DNA from: Pontibacter pudoricolor
Lineage (GTDB): Bacteria > Bacteroidota > Bacteroidia > Cytophagales > Hymenobacteraceae
Assembly: GCF_010092985.1 (NCBI RefSeq)
Contig: NZ_CP048106.1
Span: forward strand, 806,001-870,000
DNA length: 64,000 bases
Direction: 5' to 3'
Below, in pieces: positions 1 through 8,194 of this stretch (position 1 is the stretch's first letter; the number at the start of each line of letters is the position of its first letter). Below the pieces are notes generated by a model. It saw only the letters and a list, made by a program, of their open reading frames with translations, searched no databases and was not told the origin of the DNA. Position numbers and translations under genes: made by a program.

Positions 1-1206
1 CAGGTCCAGTTGGTATATTTTGTTGGGTGTATCAAAGCAATCAGCAAAGCAAAGGGTGGCTTTTAAAGAGTCCTGTGTGCCACTTCGGTTTACAATACCC
101 TGCAGCGTGCCCGACAATGTAAAGTTTGATGCTGTGAAATTTACAGGCACCGCTTTTATAGTTACAAACTCAGACAGATCCGGATCTGTAAAGTAGATAT
201 CGACACAACGGTTGCTGTTAGGTGTTAGCTCAAGGATCTCCGTTTCTTTATAAAAGTTCTTTTTGCCTCTGTCGCGGGCCACTATATTGGGTGTTTTGTT
301 GGTTGGGCAATCCAGTACCAGCACCTGGAAGTCGCGACGCACTTCGCCTATCTTTATCTTGTTCCTGAATTCCTGCACCCTGATGCCGAAGACATACAAA
401 CCCGTACGGCTTGGGCGCATCGTCAGTCTGCCAGTTCTGTTATCGATGTTGATAGGAGGATTGCCATTTATCTGGGAAGCACCGCTAAACCCAGGGCCCC
501 ATTTAATTTCAGGATAGGGAGCAGTGCCTGGTTTTACATTTTCATATCCGCGTATACCATAATACGGCATGCCAGGTGTAGTGTACCCGTTGAGTGGTGT
601 GATCATGTCATATGCCAGCGAGTCGCCGTCTTTATCTGAGCCACTGAAATCGAAATAGAAAAGTTCGTTTACACAGGCGTAGTCGCTGAGGGGCGGAAAC
701 AGGGTAGGGGATGAATTTCTGAAGGTGACACCTTTTTGAGAAACAGCCGGAAACTCCATATAAAAGGTTTGGGCAGCATCGTAAGGGGCTATAATATTGT
801 CTATCGTTTGGTTGCGGCAGCACCGTTCCCAGGTTACGTAGTAACCGGGAGCGTGAGAGAATTTGGAAGGGTCAAGGTTGAGGGTTTCAGAGTACACAAT
901 CTTACTGGTGCGCAGTTCCCCTATGGTACATTCGATATTGGTATAAGGTACGGCTGTTCTGGACCTGAAAGGAAGGGTTCTGGCCATTATCCATTTGTTG
1001 GTGCCTTTCTCAAAAACATTAACAGTAATGGTTGGGTCCAGCGCGCCGGGGTCACCGTTTATATCGTCAAAATATAGGTTAAGGGTTAGCAGGTAGGAGT
1101 TCCCGCTCAGGTGGCCCAGGGCAAATTCGCCGCCAACTATATGGGTAGCCTTTGAGGAAACCGAGCAGAGCAATACAACAAGTAATAAGAGTAAACAATG
1201 CTTCAT
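1..1206 (-). CDS. Secreted gliding-motility/T9SS adhesin-like protein, N-terminal part
   Basis: The frame is open for 402 codons from an ATG at 1206 and runs off the left edge, so the C-terminus is missing. Residues 1-20 form a signal peptide (Leu-rich core, cleavage near SSKA). The mature protein starts ATHIVGGEF, which is the typical opening of large Bacteroidota cell-surface proteins that end in a gliding-motility-associated (type B T9SS sorting) C-terminal domain. The visible part is beta-rich, with a paired-Cys ERCCRN motif and a GSDKDGDSL stretch as in cadherin/PKD-like modules. I infer a secreted or surface structural protein. The sorting domain itself cannot be seen here. Confidence 0.8.
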   Translation of the reverse strand, partial: MKHCLLLLLVVLLCSVSSKATHIVGGEFALGHLSGNSYLLTLNLYFDDINGDPGALDPTITVNVFEKGTNKWIMARTLPFRSRTAVPYTNIECTIGELRTSKIVYSETLNLDPSKFSHAPGYYVTWERCCRNQTIDNIIAPYDAAQTFYMEFPAVSQKGVTFRNSSPTLFPPLSDYACVNELFYFDFSGSDKDGDSLAYDMITPLNGYTTPGMPYYGIRGYENVKPGTAPYPEIKWGPGFSGASQINGNPPINIDNRTGRLTMRPSRTGLYVFGIRVQEFRNKIKIGEVRRDFQVLVLDCPTNKTPNIVARDRGKKNFYKETEILELTPNSNRCVDIYFTDPDLSEFVTIKAVPVNFTASNFTLSGTLQGIVNRSGTQDSLKATLCFADCFDTPNKIYQLDL

Positions 1207-1309
1207 GCAACAGTAATTTATACGCCCTTAAAACCTGTATAAGTATACAAACAATCTAAAACTTATGCAAAACTATAGCAGGAACTTACCAAAAGTACGG
1301 TAGGTAGGA

Positions 1310-1912
1310 TTAATTACGGCTTTGAAGCTTTTCTGTTGGCTGCATGACGCAGTCAAGAAGCTCAACAAAAGGAAGGGGCTCGCTAAAAAAGGGATCAGTA
1401 ATCTTATTTGCAATAAGCCTTATAAAACCGGGATGGTTGTTAACTAGGGTCAGCTCAATTAAAATGTTACCGTATAGTTGGTTGCAGAGGCTGCTGTCCG
1501 GCACATCTTTTGGCAAAGGAGTAAGGTAATAGGCCTCCGTTTTCTGAGTGTAGCGCTCGTGATCTATTTTGCGTTTGTCGGCACTTTTTAACTGGTACCC
1601 CAGCAACAGGGCCTGGTCTTTCAGATGATCGAATAAGTAGGAGAAAGCTTGTGGGGAAATGGCAGGGTCGTAGAAAAAAATAACACCCTGGCGGTTCTCT
1701 TCCAAAACCAGTTGAACCCGGTACTTACAGTGCATCCCGGCTTTTTTATAGTGGTAGGCCTTATGGAATGCAGTTGTAAGTTCTTTACAGTCAGTACTGT
1801 TTACCCATGCATTAAACCTCGCACTATAACGTTCAGAACGTTCCAGTTTATGGCATTGTGGCTTATTGTAAAACAGCCCCAACAATCGTTTCAAAAATCC
1901 GTTTAACGACAT
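1310..1912 (-). CDS. Hypothetical protein, 200 aa
   Basis: A 200-residue soluble protein with a basic N-terminus (GFLKRLLGLF) and no signal peptide or membrane segment. The composition is mixed alpha/beta with many aromatic residues (YHYKKAG, RYTQKTEAYYLTPLPKD). I do not recognise a family. It lies 103 bp upstream of the adhesin-like gene on the same strand, but a palindromic AACTATAG site near 1270 and the spacing argue for separate transcription. The ATG at 1912 is the first in-frame start after the AT-rich intergenic DNA. Confidence 0.65.
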   Translation of the reverse strand: MSLNGFLKRLLGLFYNKPQCHKLERSERYSARFNAWVNSTDCKELTTAFHKAYHYKKAGMHCKYRVQLVLEENRQGVIFFYDPAISPQAFSYLFDHLKDQALLLGYQLKSADKRKIDHERYTQKTEAYYLTPLPKDVPDSSLCNQLYGNILIELTLVNNHPGFIRLIANKITDPFFSEPLPFVELLDCVMQPTEKLQSRN

Positions 1913-2095
1913 TTAGTAATTTAAAGCAAAAACATCCGTTACCCTGAATAGTTTAGTATCTTACACGCTCCGGGTATTATTTGCAGTTAATAAGTTTATC
2001 ACTCAGAATTTGATGTTTCAATTGCTATTCCCTCTAAGCGCTCAGGTATAATAACCTGTAAGCGGGGTATGGTTTAAACTTATACTTAGAAGAAA

Positions 2096-2557
2096 ATGGT
2101 TGCACAAGAATTAGAACTAAAAAAGCGGCTGTTGCAGGAATGCACCAAAATACTGAATACTCAGATTAAAGCTGCGAAAGACGCAATGGACGATGCCCAG
2201 GAAAGCGCCAACGAACACCAGGGTGCTATAGAAGATAAATTTGAATCGTTCAGGGAGGCCTGCCAGATACAGCGCGACATGTATGCCCGGCAACTGGATG
2301 AACTGATAACGACCATGAGCGTGCTGAAGCGGATTAATGCTACCAAAGAGAATAAGGATGTAGCTTTTGGAGCCGTTGTGCACACCAACCTGCAGAATTA
2401 CTTTATTGGCGTTAGTCTTGGGCAGATAGAAGTGGAAGGAGAAACGTTCTTTGCAATTTCAGGTATGTCGCCGGTATTTAAGGCGATGGCTGGCAAAACT
2501 GCCGGAGAAACGTTTGAGTTCCGTGATCAGAAATATAAAATAGAACACGTTATTTAA
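2096..2557 (+). CDS. GreA/GreB C-terminal-like small protein
   Basis: A 153-residue protein in two parts. Residues 1-80 are a charged helical, probably coiled-coil segment (ELELKKRLLQE to QLDELITTMSVLKRI). Residues 85-153 are a beta-rich domain (AFGAVVHTNLQNYFIG, then ISGMSPVFKAMAGKTAGE and a final KIEHVI). The SPvxkAmaGKxxGE pattern matches the FKBP-like C-terminal domain of transcript-cleavage factors GreA/GreB, and the helical N-terminus fits their coiled coil in shape. Such short homologues are common in Bacteroidota and are often mis-annotated. A role at the RNA polymerase secondary channel is inference. The gene is monocistronic and ends in a strong bidirectional terminator. Confidence 0.7.
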   Translation: MVAQELELKKRLLQECTKILNTQIKAAKDAMDDAQESANEHQGAIEDKFESFREACQIQRDMYARQLDELITTMSVLKRINATKENKDVAFGAVVHTNLQNYFIGVSLGQIEVEGETFFAISGMSPVFKAMAGKTAGETFEFRDQKYKIEHVI

Positions 2558-2610
2558 TTTAAACTATAACCTTATAAGCCCGAAACCAGTAAATAGGCTG
2601 GTAAAGGGTT

Positions 2611-2648
2611 AAAAAGAAAGGCCGGCATTGCGCCGGCCTTTCTTTTTT
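2611..2648. terminator. Bidirectional intrinsic terminator
   Basis: Perfect hairpin with arms AAAGAAAGGCCGGC and GCCGGCCTTTCTTT, flanked by A-rich and T-rich ends. It sits between the converging Gre-like and DUF2147 genes, so it can stop transcription from both sides. Confidence 0.85.
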
Positions 2649-2663
2649 CAACTATAGTTGGTT

Positions 2664-3095
2664 TTATTTTACTCTTGTCCAGTTCTGGGTTCTTCCGATT
2701 AGCGATATACCGATGTACCCTTTTACTTCCATCTTATCCTTGCTGGTCATTTTCATGTAGCAAGAGTATGTTTTGCCGCTTTCCGGATCATAAATTGTCC
2801 CATCATCCCACTTGTTGCTGCCATCATATTCAAAGCCTTTCATAAACTCAAGGCCTAATAACGGACGGTTCTGTAGTTTTTTTTCAGGGTTGTTTTCGTC
2901 TACTTTTGGTTTGCCGTTTCGCAAAGGCTCTTTCAGAGTTACGAGTTTACCGCAAAGTTTATCGCCGCATTTATAGATTTCGAAGCGGGCTTTCCCTTCT
3001 TCATTCGTCCAGATACCAATAGGGGATAAGGACTGGGCCCATGCAAAGGTGCTGAACAGCATAAGAGCCATAAGAGCAAGCAGATGTTTTTTCAT
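2664..3095 (-). CDS. DUF2147 domain-containing secreted protein
   Basis: A 143-residue protein with a clear signal peptide (MKKHLLALMALMLFSTFAWAQ). The mature part has the DUF2147 pattern: an opening GIWTNEEGKARFEIYKCGDKLCGKL with its CGxxxCG-type Cys pair, an internal GLxFMKGFEYDG segment, WDDGTIYDPESGKTYSC, and a closing GYIGISLIGRTQNW(T)R. The length is normal for the family. DUF2147 proteins are periplasmic or secreted lipocalin-like barrels of unknown function. It converges on the Gre-like gene and shares its terminator. Confidence 0.9.
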   Translation of the reverse strand: MKKHLLALMALMLFSTFAWAQSLSPIGIWTNEEGKARFEIYKCGDKLCGKLVTLKEPLRNGKPKVDENNPEKKLQNRPLLGLEFMKGFEYDGSNKWDDGTIYDPESGKTYSCYMKMTSKDKMEVKGYIGISLIGRTQNWTRVK

Positions 3096-3403
3096 GATCG
3101 GTTAGTTGTTTGATTTAAGCAACGAAAAATAGTGAAAATAATTCATTTAATATAGTATGTTGGAGTTGCCCGATCACTTTTATCTTATCGGAATAAAGCA
3201 CAGGCGCCCCTTGTAACAGACTATTGCAAATATGGGTCCTTAATTTCAGAACTGATGCGGTTAACCGGAAGAGTACTATTGTTTAGTAGGATGATAATCA
3301 GTGTGTTAAATTAAAAACCTGCTTTCCATAGTTTCTGGGCGGGTTTTTAAACTATAGGTACCTGTTCTGCGGCCTGCAGATTTAAAAAAAATATGCACAA
3401 CCC

Positions 3404-3434
3404 TTGTGAACTTAATGGCGTTAATTTACCTTTA
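3404..3434 (+). promoter_or_regulatory. Bacteroidota-type promoter upstream of the structured RNA
   Basis: TTG at 3404-3406 and TACCTTTA at 3427-3434 are separated by 20 nt, matching the Bacteroidota consensus TTTG / TAnnTTTG. The predicted transcription start is near 3440, just before a run of hairpins and the strong Shine-Dalgarno described in the next entries. Confidence 0.5.
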
Positions 3435-3536
3435 GTAATAAGTTAAAGTAGCGAGTGCTACGCGCTCTGGTCTAACAGCCTTATTTTTGGTCGAAGGCTC
3501 AGGGTTTATGTTGGACTATAGAGAAAGGAGGTACAA

Positions 3537-3608
3537 ATGTCTAATCCCAAACAAGTTTTAACGAGCCTAAGTAATTGTATTCACGTAATCTGTGAGTCGG
3601 CTTCGTAA
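3537..3608 (+). CDS. 23-codon mini-ORF behind an 11-nt Shine-Dalgarno
   Basis: ATG 3537 to TAA 3606-3608, encoding a 23-residue peptide (starts MSNPKQVLTS, ends CESAS). The start is five nt after GGAGG of AGAAAGGAGGT, an optimal spacing. No other gene in the window has such a site, so translation or at least ribosome binding here looks selected. The peptide itself has no recognisable motif. It may be a leader peptide rather than a functional product. Confidence 0.35.
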   Translation: MSNPKQVLTSLSNCIHVICESAS

Positions 3609-3706
3609 ACGGGATTTATGCTGTTTGCACAGCTTGATTTTACTGGAGGTCTTCGGATGGTAACCTGAACAACAGGAAGCCGCTTGTTAAGATTTTTTAG
3701 GATTCT

Positions 3707-3752
3707 GAAACACCTGGTGTAACTTGACGGGCTACATCAGGTGTTTCGCTTT
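3707..3752 (+). terminator. Intrinsic terminator of the structured RNA
   Basis: Arms GAAACACCTG (3707-3716) and CAGGTGTTTC (3738-3747) form a 10-bp stem followed by GCTTTT. It ends the candidate RNA transcript and precedes the end of the convergent membrane-protein gene. Confidence 0.7.
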
Positions 3753-3767
3753 TATAGCTACCTATAG

Positions 3768-4142
3768 TTACAGGTCGTCTTTATAAATAGAGTTGTTGCG
3801 CAACCTGCGTTCTTTTATAAAAGTGCCAATAAAAACACCTGCCGCCACCAGGCAGCTTATCCCCATCACAAACAGCAGGATGTGTCTGGTATCCCATTCC
3901 TCACCTGCGGCATTTAAACGCATGATTACAACTATAGCGGCCAGCAAGGTTATGGCTGTAACTGTGTGCGTCACAAACTGGTTATGTTTGCGCAAATGGT
4001 ACGTACAGGCCAGCAGCATAATACCCAGGCCCGGAGCTACCAGGGCGAGCACCGGCTTACCGGGGTGTATAAAGTAAACTATCAGGCCGGCAACTATAAG
4101 TACAACTGCATTTATCGAGTTTATAACGTAAGGATGCCACAT
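3768..4142 (-). CDS. Small four-helix membrane protein
   Basis: A 124-residue integral membrane protein with four hydrophobic segments, at about residues 8-25, 30-47, 57-75 and 88-108. The cytosolic tail is basic then acidic (KERRLRNNSIYKDDL). There is no signal peptide and no recognised motif. Family and function are unknown. It lies 67 bp downstream of the NlpC/P60 gene on the same strand and could be cotranscribed with it. Confidence 0.65.
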   Translation of the reverse strand: MWHPYVINSINAVVLIVAGLIVYFIHPGKPVLALVAPGLGIMLLACTYHLRKHNQFVTHTVTAITLLAAIVVIMRLNAAGEEWDTRHILLFVMGISCLVAAGVFIGTFIKERRLRNNSIYKDDL

Positions 4143-4209
4143 AAAAAAGGGTCTTTCTGGTACATAACATTGTACGAGAAAAACCCTGTATGTTGTGATA
4201 AATGTATGC

Positions 4210-4800
4210 TTATAATACGCGGCGTACTTCCAGGAAACGGATATCGTAGCGCGTGCCCTGCACTTTACTGATCTTTACACCACCATTAGAAGACGAGTGT
4301 ACAAAAGAAATCGTGTCGCCGGGCTCAGAAATAACAATGCCTACATGGCCGGGCGTTCTTACATTTTCGTTGGTACCGGTAAATATTACCAAGTCGCCGG
4401 GAGCAGCATCTTCCTTAGCTACAGCTACCCCTTCTTTTGCCTGCAAAGCCGATGAATGAGGAACATCGATATTATAGTTATCAAAAACGTGTGTTATAAA
4501 ACCTGAACAATCAAAACCGGAAGGAGAAATGCCGGCAAACTCGTACGGAGACCCGAGCAGTGTCATGGCATAAGCTATAATCTCCTGCGATTCCGCAGTG
4601 CTATAGTTACCTCCTGAACGGGTTGTTCGCTGCATGCTTACCCACTTATCCTCCGTTTTTGCAGGGGCCTCATGCTTTTCATTAACCTGAACTATAGTTG
4701 CTTTCTCTGCAGGAGTTTCATTGGTAAGGTTATAACCAAACAATAACATAATCAGCAGTAACACTACCGGGGTAATCATTATAATTGAATTCTTTTTCAT
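4210..4800 (-). CDS. NlpC/P60 family cell-wall endopeptidase
   Basis: A 196-residue protein with an N-terminal hydrophobic anchor or signal (residues 5-24), a low-complexity linker to about residue 65, and an NlpC/P60 papain-like domain from 70 to the end. The catalytic residues are visible: Cys98 in FDCSGF, His152 in GHVGIV and His168 in FVHSSS. The family hydrolyses peptide bonds in peptidoglycan stems, typically D-Glu-meso-DAP. With a single domain and no LysM or SH3 module, it is probably a periplasmic, membrane-tethered enzyme. The specific bond is not deducible. Confidence 0.9.
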   Translation of the reverse strand: MKKNSIIMITPVVLLLIMLLFGYNLTNETPAEKATIVQVNEKHEAPAKTEDKWVSMQRTTRSGGNYSTAESQEIIAYAMTLLGSPYEFAGISPSGFDCSGFITHVFDNYNIDVPHSSALQAKEGVAVAKEDAAPGDLVIFTGTNENVRTPGHVGIVISEPGDTISFVHSSSNGGVKISKVQGTRYDIRFLEVRRVL

Positions 4801-4979
4801 AGTCAGCGGGTTATGTTTCTGTAAAGCTTTCTAATACCATGCCAAAAGCTATATTACTGGTAAGGCCGGTATGTTTACTTTATAATTCCGAGGCTTTACT
4901 ATCAGATAAGCTGGTTTAACCGTTAAAAGTTCAGCTTTAACCACCTTAAGTAGTTTTTATAGAACAAAAGTGGGTTTTA

Positions 4980-5013
4980 TTTGGGTTTTATGTGAAGTTT
5001 TGTTATATTTTTG
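4980..5013 (+). promoter_or_regulatory. Promoter of SpoIIAA-like gene 1
   Basis: TTTG at 4980-4983 and TATTTTTG at 5006-5013, 22 nt apart, fit the Bacteroidota -33/-7 consensus. A start near 5020 would place the GTG at 4992 upstream of the transcript, which decides for an ATG at 5028 or 5040 as the real start. Confidence 0.55.
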
Positions 5014-5027
5014 CAATAATAAATTTA

Positions 5028-5459
5028 ATGCTTTCTGTAATGGTGCTTTATAAGTCAGACGTTTTTTCAGTGGAATTGCCGGACGGTAAAGGGTGGGTCT
5101 ATATAGACTGTAAAGCTATGCCTGATTTTGAGGACTTTAAGTCTGGTTTAATGATAGCGCTGGAACACGTTAAGAATCATCCTGCCAATTGCTGGCTTTT
5201 CAACTTGAGAGCTATAGATGGTCTTAGTGAGGAGGAAGAGACCTGGTGCCAGGTTCAGTTTTTTCCGCAGCTCATGATGCTGGGGCAGGAGAATTTTATT
5301 GCCCTTGTGGTTTCTGAAAGCTGTTATTACCGGATGCTGCAGGAAGTAGGTGCCTATGGGCTTAAAAGCTATAATTCATTTATCATCATCGACACTTTTA
5401 GTAAAGTTAGCGATGCTGAACTATGGCTACGCTCCCACCAGCGAAACACGGTAGGGTAG
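5028..5459 (+). CDS. SpoIIAA/STAS-like protein, paralogue 1
   Basis: About 143 residues from the ATG at 5028 (139 from the ATG at 5040). An upstream GTG at 4992 is rejected because it lies within the promoter. The fold pattern is alternating beta and alpha: a first strand pair (FSVELPDGKGWVYIDC), a helix after DFEDFKSG, a strand WLFNLRAI, a helix with WCQVQFFPQL, a strand FIALVV, and a final acidic helix DAELWLRSH. This pattern is shared with the genes at 7727 and 9908. The family resembles SpoIIAA-like/STAS proteins, which often act in protein-protein switches. There is no kinase gene next to it. Confidence 0.65.
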   Translation: MLSVMVLYKSDVFSVELPDGKGWVYIDCKAMPDFEDFKSGLMIALEHVKNHPANCWLFNLRAIDGLSEEEETWCQVQFFPQLMMLGQENFIALVVSESCYYRMLQEVGAYGLKSYNSFIIIDTFSKVSDAELWLRSHQRNTVG

Positions 5460-5535
5460 CAGGCTAAAGGTCACAGATTTTGAAAACAAGCATAATTATT
5501 GTAAAATGCTGGTTGAACAAATCTAAACCTGAAAC

Positions 5536-7347
5536 ATGTTTCACACTATTAACCAACCTAAACTTTATCTCTTAGTATTTCTGTTGTCGCTGGCAGGTTT
5601 TATTTCGCCGGCATTTGCTGCCGATCTTCGGTACACCCTCGAAATGCCTGAACCGCATACCCATTATTTCGAAGTTACAGCTGAGCTAAAAGGAGCAAAG
5701 AAAAAACACATCGATTTTACAATGCCTGTCTGGGCGCCCGGTTCGTACCTGGTGCGTGAATTTCCTAAGAACGTAGAGGGCTTTACTGCTACCGATGGAA
5801 ACGGGAAAGCACTCCGTGCAGAAAAGATAGACAAAAACACCTGGCGCGTATACAGCAACCGTGCTTCTGAAGTTAAAGTAAACTATAAGGTTTATGCCTT
5901 TGAGCTTACCGTACGCACCAGCTTTTTAGATGCCTCGCATGGTTACGTAAATGGTACCAGTATTTTTATGTACCCTGAAGGGTATGAAAAAGAAGACGGA
6001 ACGCTGGTGGTAAAACCCCACAGCACCTTCAGCAAAGTTTCTACAGGACTTAAGTCTACAGGCAGGTTTACATACACTTTCCCTAACTACGATGTACTGG
6101 CTGATTCCCCGTTGGAGATTGGTAACCACGAGGTCTATACATATGAAGCCGGCGGTGTAACCCACGAAGTAGCGATGTATGGCGAAGGCAACTATGAGCC
6201 GGAACGTTTAATGGCTGACATGAAACGTGTTACGGAAGAGGCTATCTCTATTTTCGGAGAGCTGCCAGTTGACCGGTATGTATTTATAGTTCATAACATG
6301 CAGCGTGGCGGTGGTGGCCTGGAGCACCTGAACTCCACAACCTTACAGACCAGCCGCTTTAGCTATAGTTCAGAAAGTGGCTATACCGGTTTCCTAAGTC
6401 TTGTAGCACACGAATATTTCCACCTATGGAATGTAAAGCGCCTGCGTCCTGCCCCGCTTGGCCCGTTCAACTATAACGAGGAGAACTATACAAAACTGCT
6501 TTGGGTGTCGGAAGGCATTACAAGTTACTACGATGACCTGATAGTGCGCAGAGCCGGGTTAATGCCGGAGCAACGTTACCTGGATGTGGTTGCCGGAAGC
6601 ATTAGCAATGTAGAGAACACACCTGGTAATAAAGTGCAGGCAGTTAGCGAATCCAGCTTCGATGCCTGGATAAAATTTTATCGCCAGAATGAGAATTCAA
6701 ACAACGCGGAAGTATCCTACTATACAAAAGGAGGGGTGCTAGGACAGCTGCTTAACATGGAGATACTGAAAAGCACGAATGGAGCCAGAGACCTGGATGA
6801 TGTAATGCGCAATATGTATAACCGCTACTATAAGCAGCTCGACCGCGGCTTTACGGAAGCTGAATTTAAAGCCGAAATAGAGCGCGTAGCGGGCAAAAAC
6901 ATGGATACTTTCTTCAGAGATTACGTGAATGGTACCAAGTCACCGGATTATTCGGAGTTTTTTAAAGCAGCCGGCCTGAAAGTAGTTAACGTGAATGAGA
7001 ACGCTAACACGGGCAGCTGGGGTGCCAATACCACTTACAGCGATGGCCGTGTAACTATAGCATCGGTTATAAAAGGAAGTAGCGCGTATGAGGCCGGTCT
7101 TAATGTTAAAGATGAGATCATAGCGGTAAATGGCTTCCGTGTAGGCAGCGACCTCGACCGTTATGTGACAGGTCTGAAGCCTGGAGATGAACTGGAAGTA
7201 CTTATTGCCCGTGATGGTATTATGCAGGTAGTGCAGGTAAAAGTACTGAAAGACGACCGTACCAGATTCAAATTCGAGAAAGTAGCCAATGCGACTCCCG
7301 AGCAGGTAAAAATATACAATAAATGGCTTGGGATAGGTAATTCTTAA
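5536..7347 (+). CDS. M61 family metallopeptidase with C-terminal PDZ domain
   Basis: A 603-residue secreted peptidase. Signal peptide at residues 1-29 (cleavage after AFAA); N-terminal beta domain of the M61 family (EMPEPHTHYFEV to about 200); gluzincin catalytic domain with HEYFH at 292-296 and the third zinc ligand Glu326 in LWVSEGITSYY; and a PDZ domain at about 500-580 (VTIASVIKGSSAYEAGL, DEIIAVNGFRV). The family (glycyl aminopeptidase type) acts on peptides in the periplasm. The length is normal and all zinc ligands are present. It is bounded downstream by an exceptionally long terminator and is probably monocistronic. Confidence 0.93.
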   Translation: MFHTINQPKLYLLVFLLSLAGFISPAFAADLRYTLEMPEPHTHYFEVTAELKGAKKKHIDFTMPVWAPGSYLVREFPKNVEGFTATDGNGKALRAEKIDKNTWRVYSNRASEVKVNYKVYAFELTVRTSFLDASHGYVNGTSIFMYPEGYEKEDGTLVVKPHSTFSKVSTGLKSTGRFTYTFPNYDVLADSPLEIGNHEVYTYEAGGVTHEVAMYGEGNYEPERLMADMKRVTEEAISIFGELPVDRYVFIVHNMQRGGGGLEHLNSTTLQTSRFSYSSESGYTGFLSLVAHEYFHLWNVKRLRPAPLGPFNYNEENYTKLLWVSEGITSYYDDLIVRRAGLMPEQRYLDVVAGSISNVENTPGNKVQAVSESSFDAWIKFYRQNENSNNAEVSYYTKGGVLGQLLNMEILKSTNGARDLDDVMRNMYNRYYKQLDRGFTEAEFKAEIERVAGKNMDTFFRDYVNGTKSPDYSEFFKAAGLKVVNVNENANTGSWGANTTYSDGRVTIASVIKGSSAYEAGLNVKDEIIAVNGFRVGSDLDRYVTGLKPGDELEVLIARDGIMQVVQVKVLKDDRTRFKFEKVANATPEQVKIYNKWLGIGNS

Positions 7348-7360
7348 ACCTCTTATTGTG

Positions 7361-7424
7361 CTATTAAACAAAAAAAGAGAAGCATGTCTTAACATTGACA
7401 TGCTTCTCTTTTTTTGTTTAATAG
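7361..7424. terminator. Very long perfect terminator hairpin
   Basis: Arms of 28 nt (7361-7388 and 7397-7424) are perfectly complementary around an 8-nt loop TTAACATT, with A- and T-rich flanks inside the stem. It follows the M61 gene. The stem is about twice the usual length. Confidence 0.85.
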
Positions 7425-7661
7425 CTGCTCCGATATTAGCAAAACGGATAACCCTGATTTATCGGCACGATACACGACAGTTTATTTCTAAATAGCTTGT
7501 TGTACTCTGTATGGCTTTCAGTTATACTATCAGCCAATGTTCATAAACAAAAACTATAGCTTAAAAGCGCTGCCAGTTTTCCAAGAATATTTATGTTTTG
7601 GCAGAAGAGCATGGCGCTGGATATATTGATTTTAGTATTCTTTAATCAATACAATTCAATA

Positions 7662-7693
7662 TTTTGAAGTGTTATTTTAAAAGTATATATTTC
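7662..7693 (+). promoter_or_regulatory. Promoter of SpoIIAA-like gene 2
   Basis: TTTTG at 7662-7666 and TATATTTC at 7686-7693 are 19 nt apart, close to the Bacteroidota consensus. This places the transcript start near 7700 and excludes the TTG at 7664 as translation start. Confidence 0.5.
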
Positions 7694-7726
7694 GTGCAAA
7701 ATACCGAATATATTAGTCGTGATGGC

Positions 7727-8179
7727 ATGGTAGTACATTCTACAAAATATTCTGACATCATTTTTAACAGTGAATTGGAAATATTGCAGGTGATCTGGAA
7801 AGCTAAACCTACGGATAGCGCTTTTATAGATACGTACCTGCGGGGCCTTGATTTTGTGCAGGAAGAAAGACCTGTTATGTTATACTGCACGGACCTTACG
7901 ATGGTAGGCCCGCTAGAGCGTGAGCAGGAAGCATGGCTTAATAATGTTTACTATAGTAAGCTGCAGTCTACGTTAAATGCTGATGTTTGCGTGGCCGTTG
8001 TATTTACCGAAGAGCACTTTAAAGCCATTATCACCAACTACACAGCCACCAAGTCAGCTACCTCACACGATTTTATAGTTTTCAATTATTTTACTGACAG
8101 GGAAGAAGCCATTCACTGGCTGGAGACCGTAAAAAAAGGTCAGGATACGATATTGCTCCCGACCTCTTCCAAACTATAA
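7727..8179 (+). CDS. SpoIIAA/STAS-like protein, paralogue 2
   Basis: 150 residues from the ATG at 7727 (MVVHSTKYSD). An in-frame TTG at 7664 falls in the promoter. Same architecture as the genes at 5028 and 9908: strand EILQVIWKA, helix FIDTYLRGLDFV, strand VMLYCTDL, a Trp-containing helix EAWLNNVYYSKLQ, strand DVCVAVVFTEE, and a terminal helix REEAIHWLETV. The conserved skeleton (W at the start of the second helix, D-x-IAVV, final EEA-x-x-WL) shows true paralogy. The function is unknown. A STAS-type regulatory or scaffold role is inference. Confidence 0.7.
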   Translation: MVVHSTKYSDIIFNSELEILQVIWKAKPTDSAFIDTYLRGLDFVQEERPVMLYCTDLTMVGPLEREQEAWLNNVYYSKLQSTLNADVCVAVVFTEEHFKAIITNYTATKSATSHDFIVFNYFTDREEAIHWLETVKKGQDTILLPTSSKL

Positions 8180-8194
8180 TTATAGCCCTACGGT

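Larger units (their letters stand above)
3440..3752 (+). ncRNA. Candidate structured RNA or leader with strong Shine-Dalgarno
   Basis: A transcript from the promoter above to the terminator at 3707-3747 would be about 310 nt. Visible structure: GTAGC/GCTAC hairpin near 3448-3461; AGCCTT/AAGGCT hairpin near 3477-3499; and GTCTAAC pairing with GTTGGAC around that hairpin (about 3470-3515). Then comes AGAAAGGAGGT (3522-3532), complementary over 11 nt to the usual bacterial 16S 3' end, a 23-codon ORF, and a second GGAGGT at 3645-3650 seven nt before an ATG with three codons. I do not recognise an Rfam family: it is not tmRNA, RNase P or SRP RNA by their hallmark sequences. It could be a leader-peptide regulator or a ribosome-binding RNA. 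Confidence 0.45.

Noticed and set aside
4992..5027. GTG start for SpoIIAA-like gene 1
   Set aside because: It lies within the -33/-7 promoter window; the transcript starts after it.
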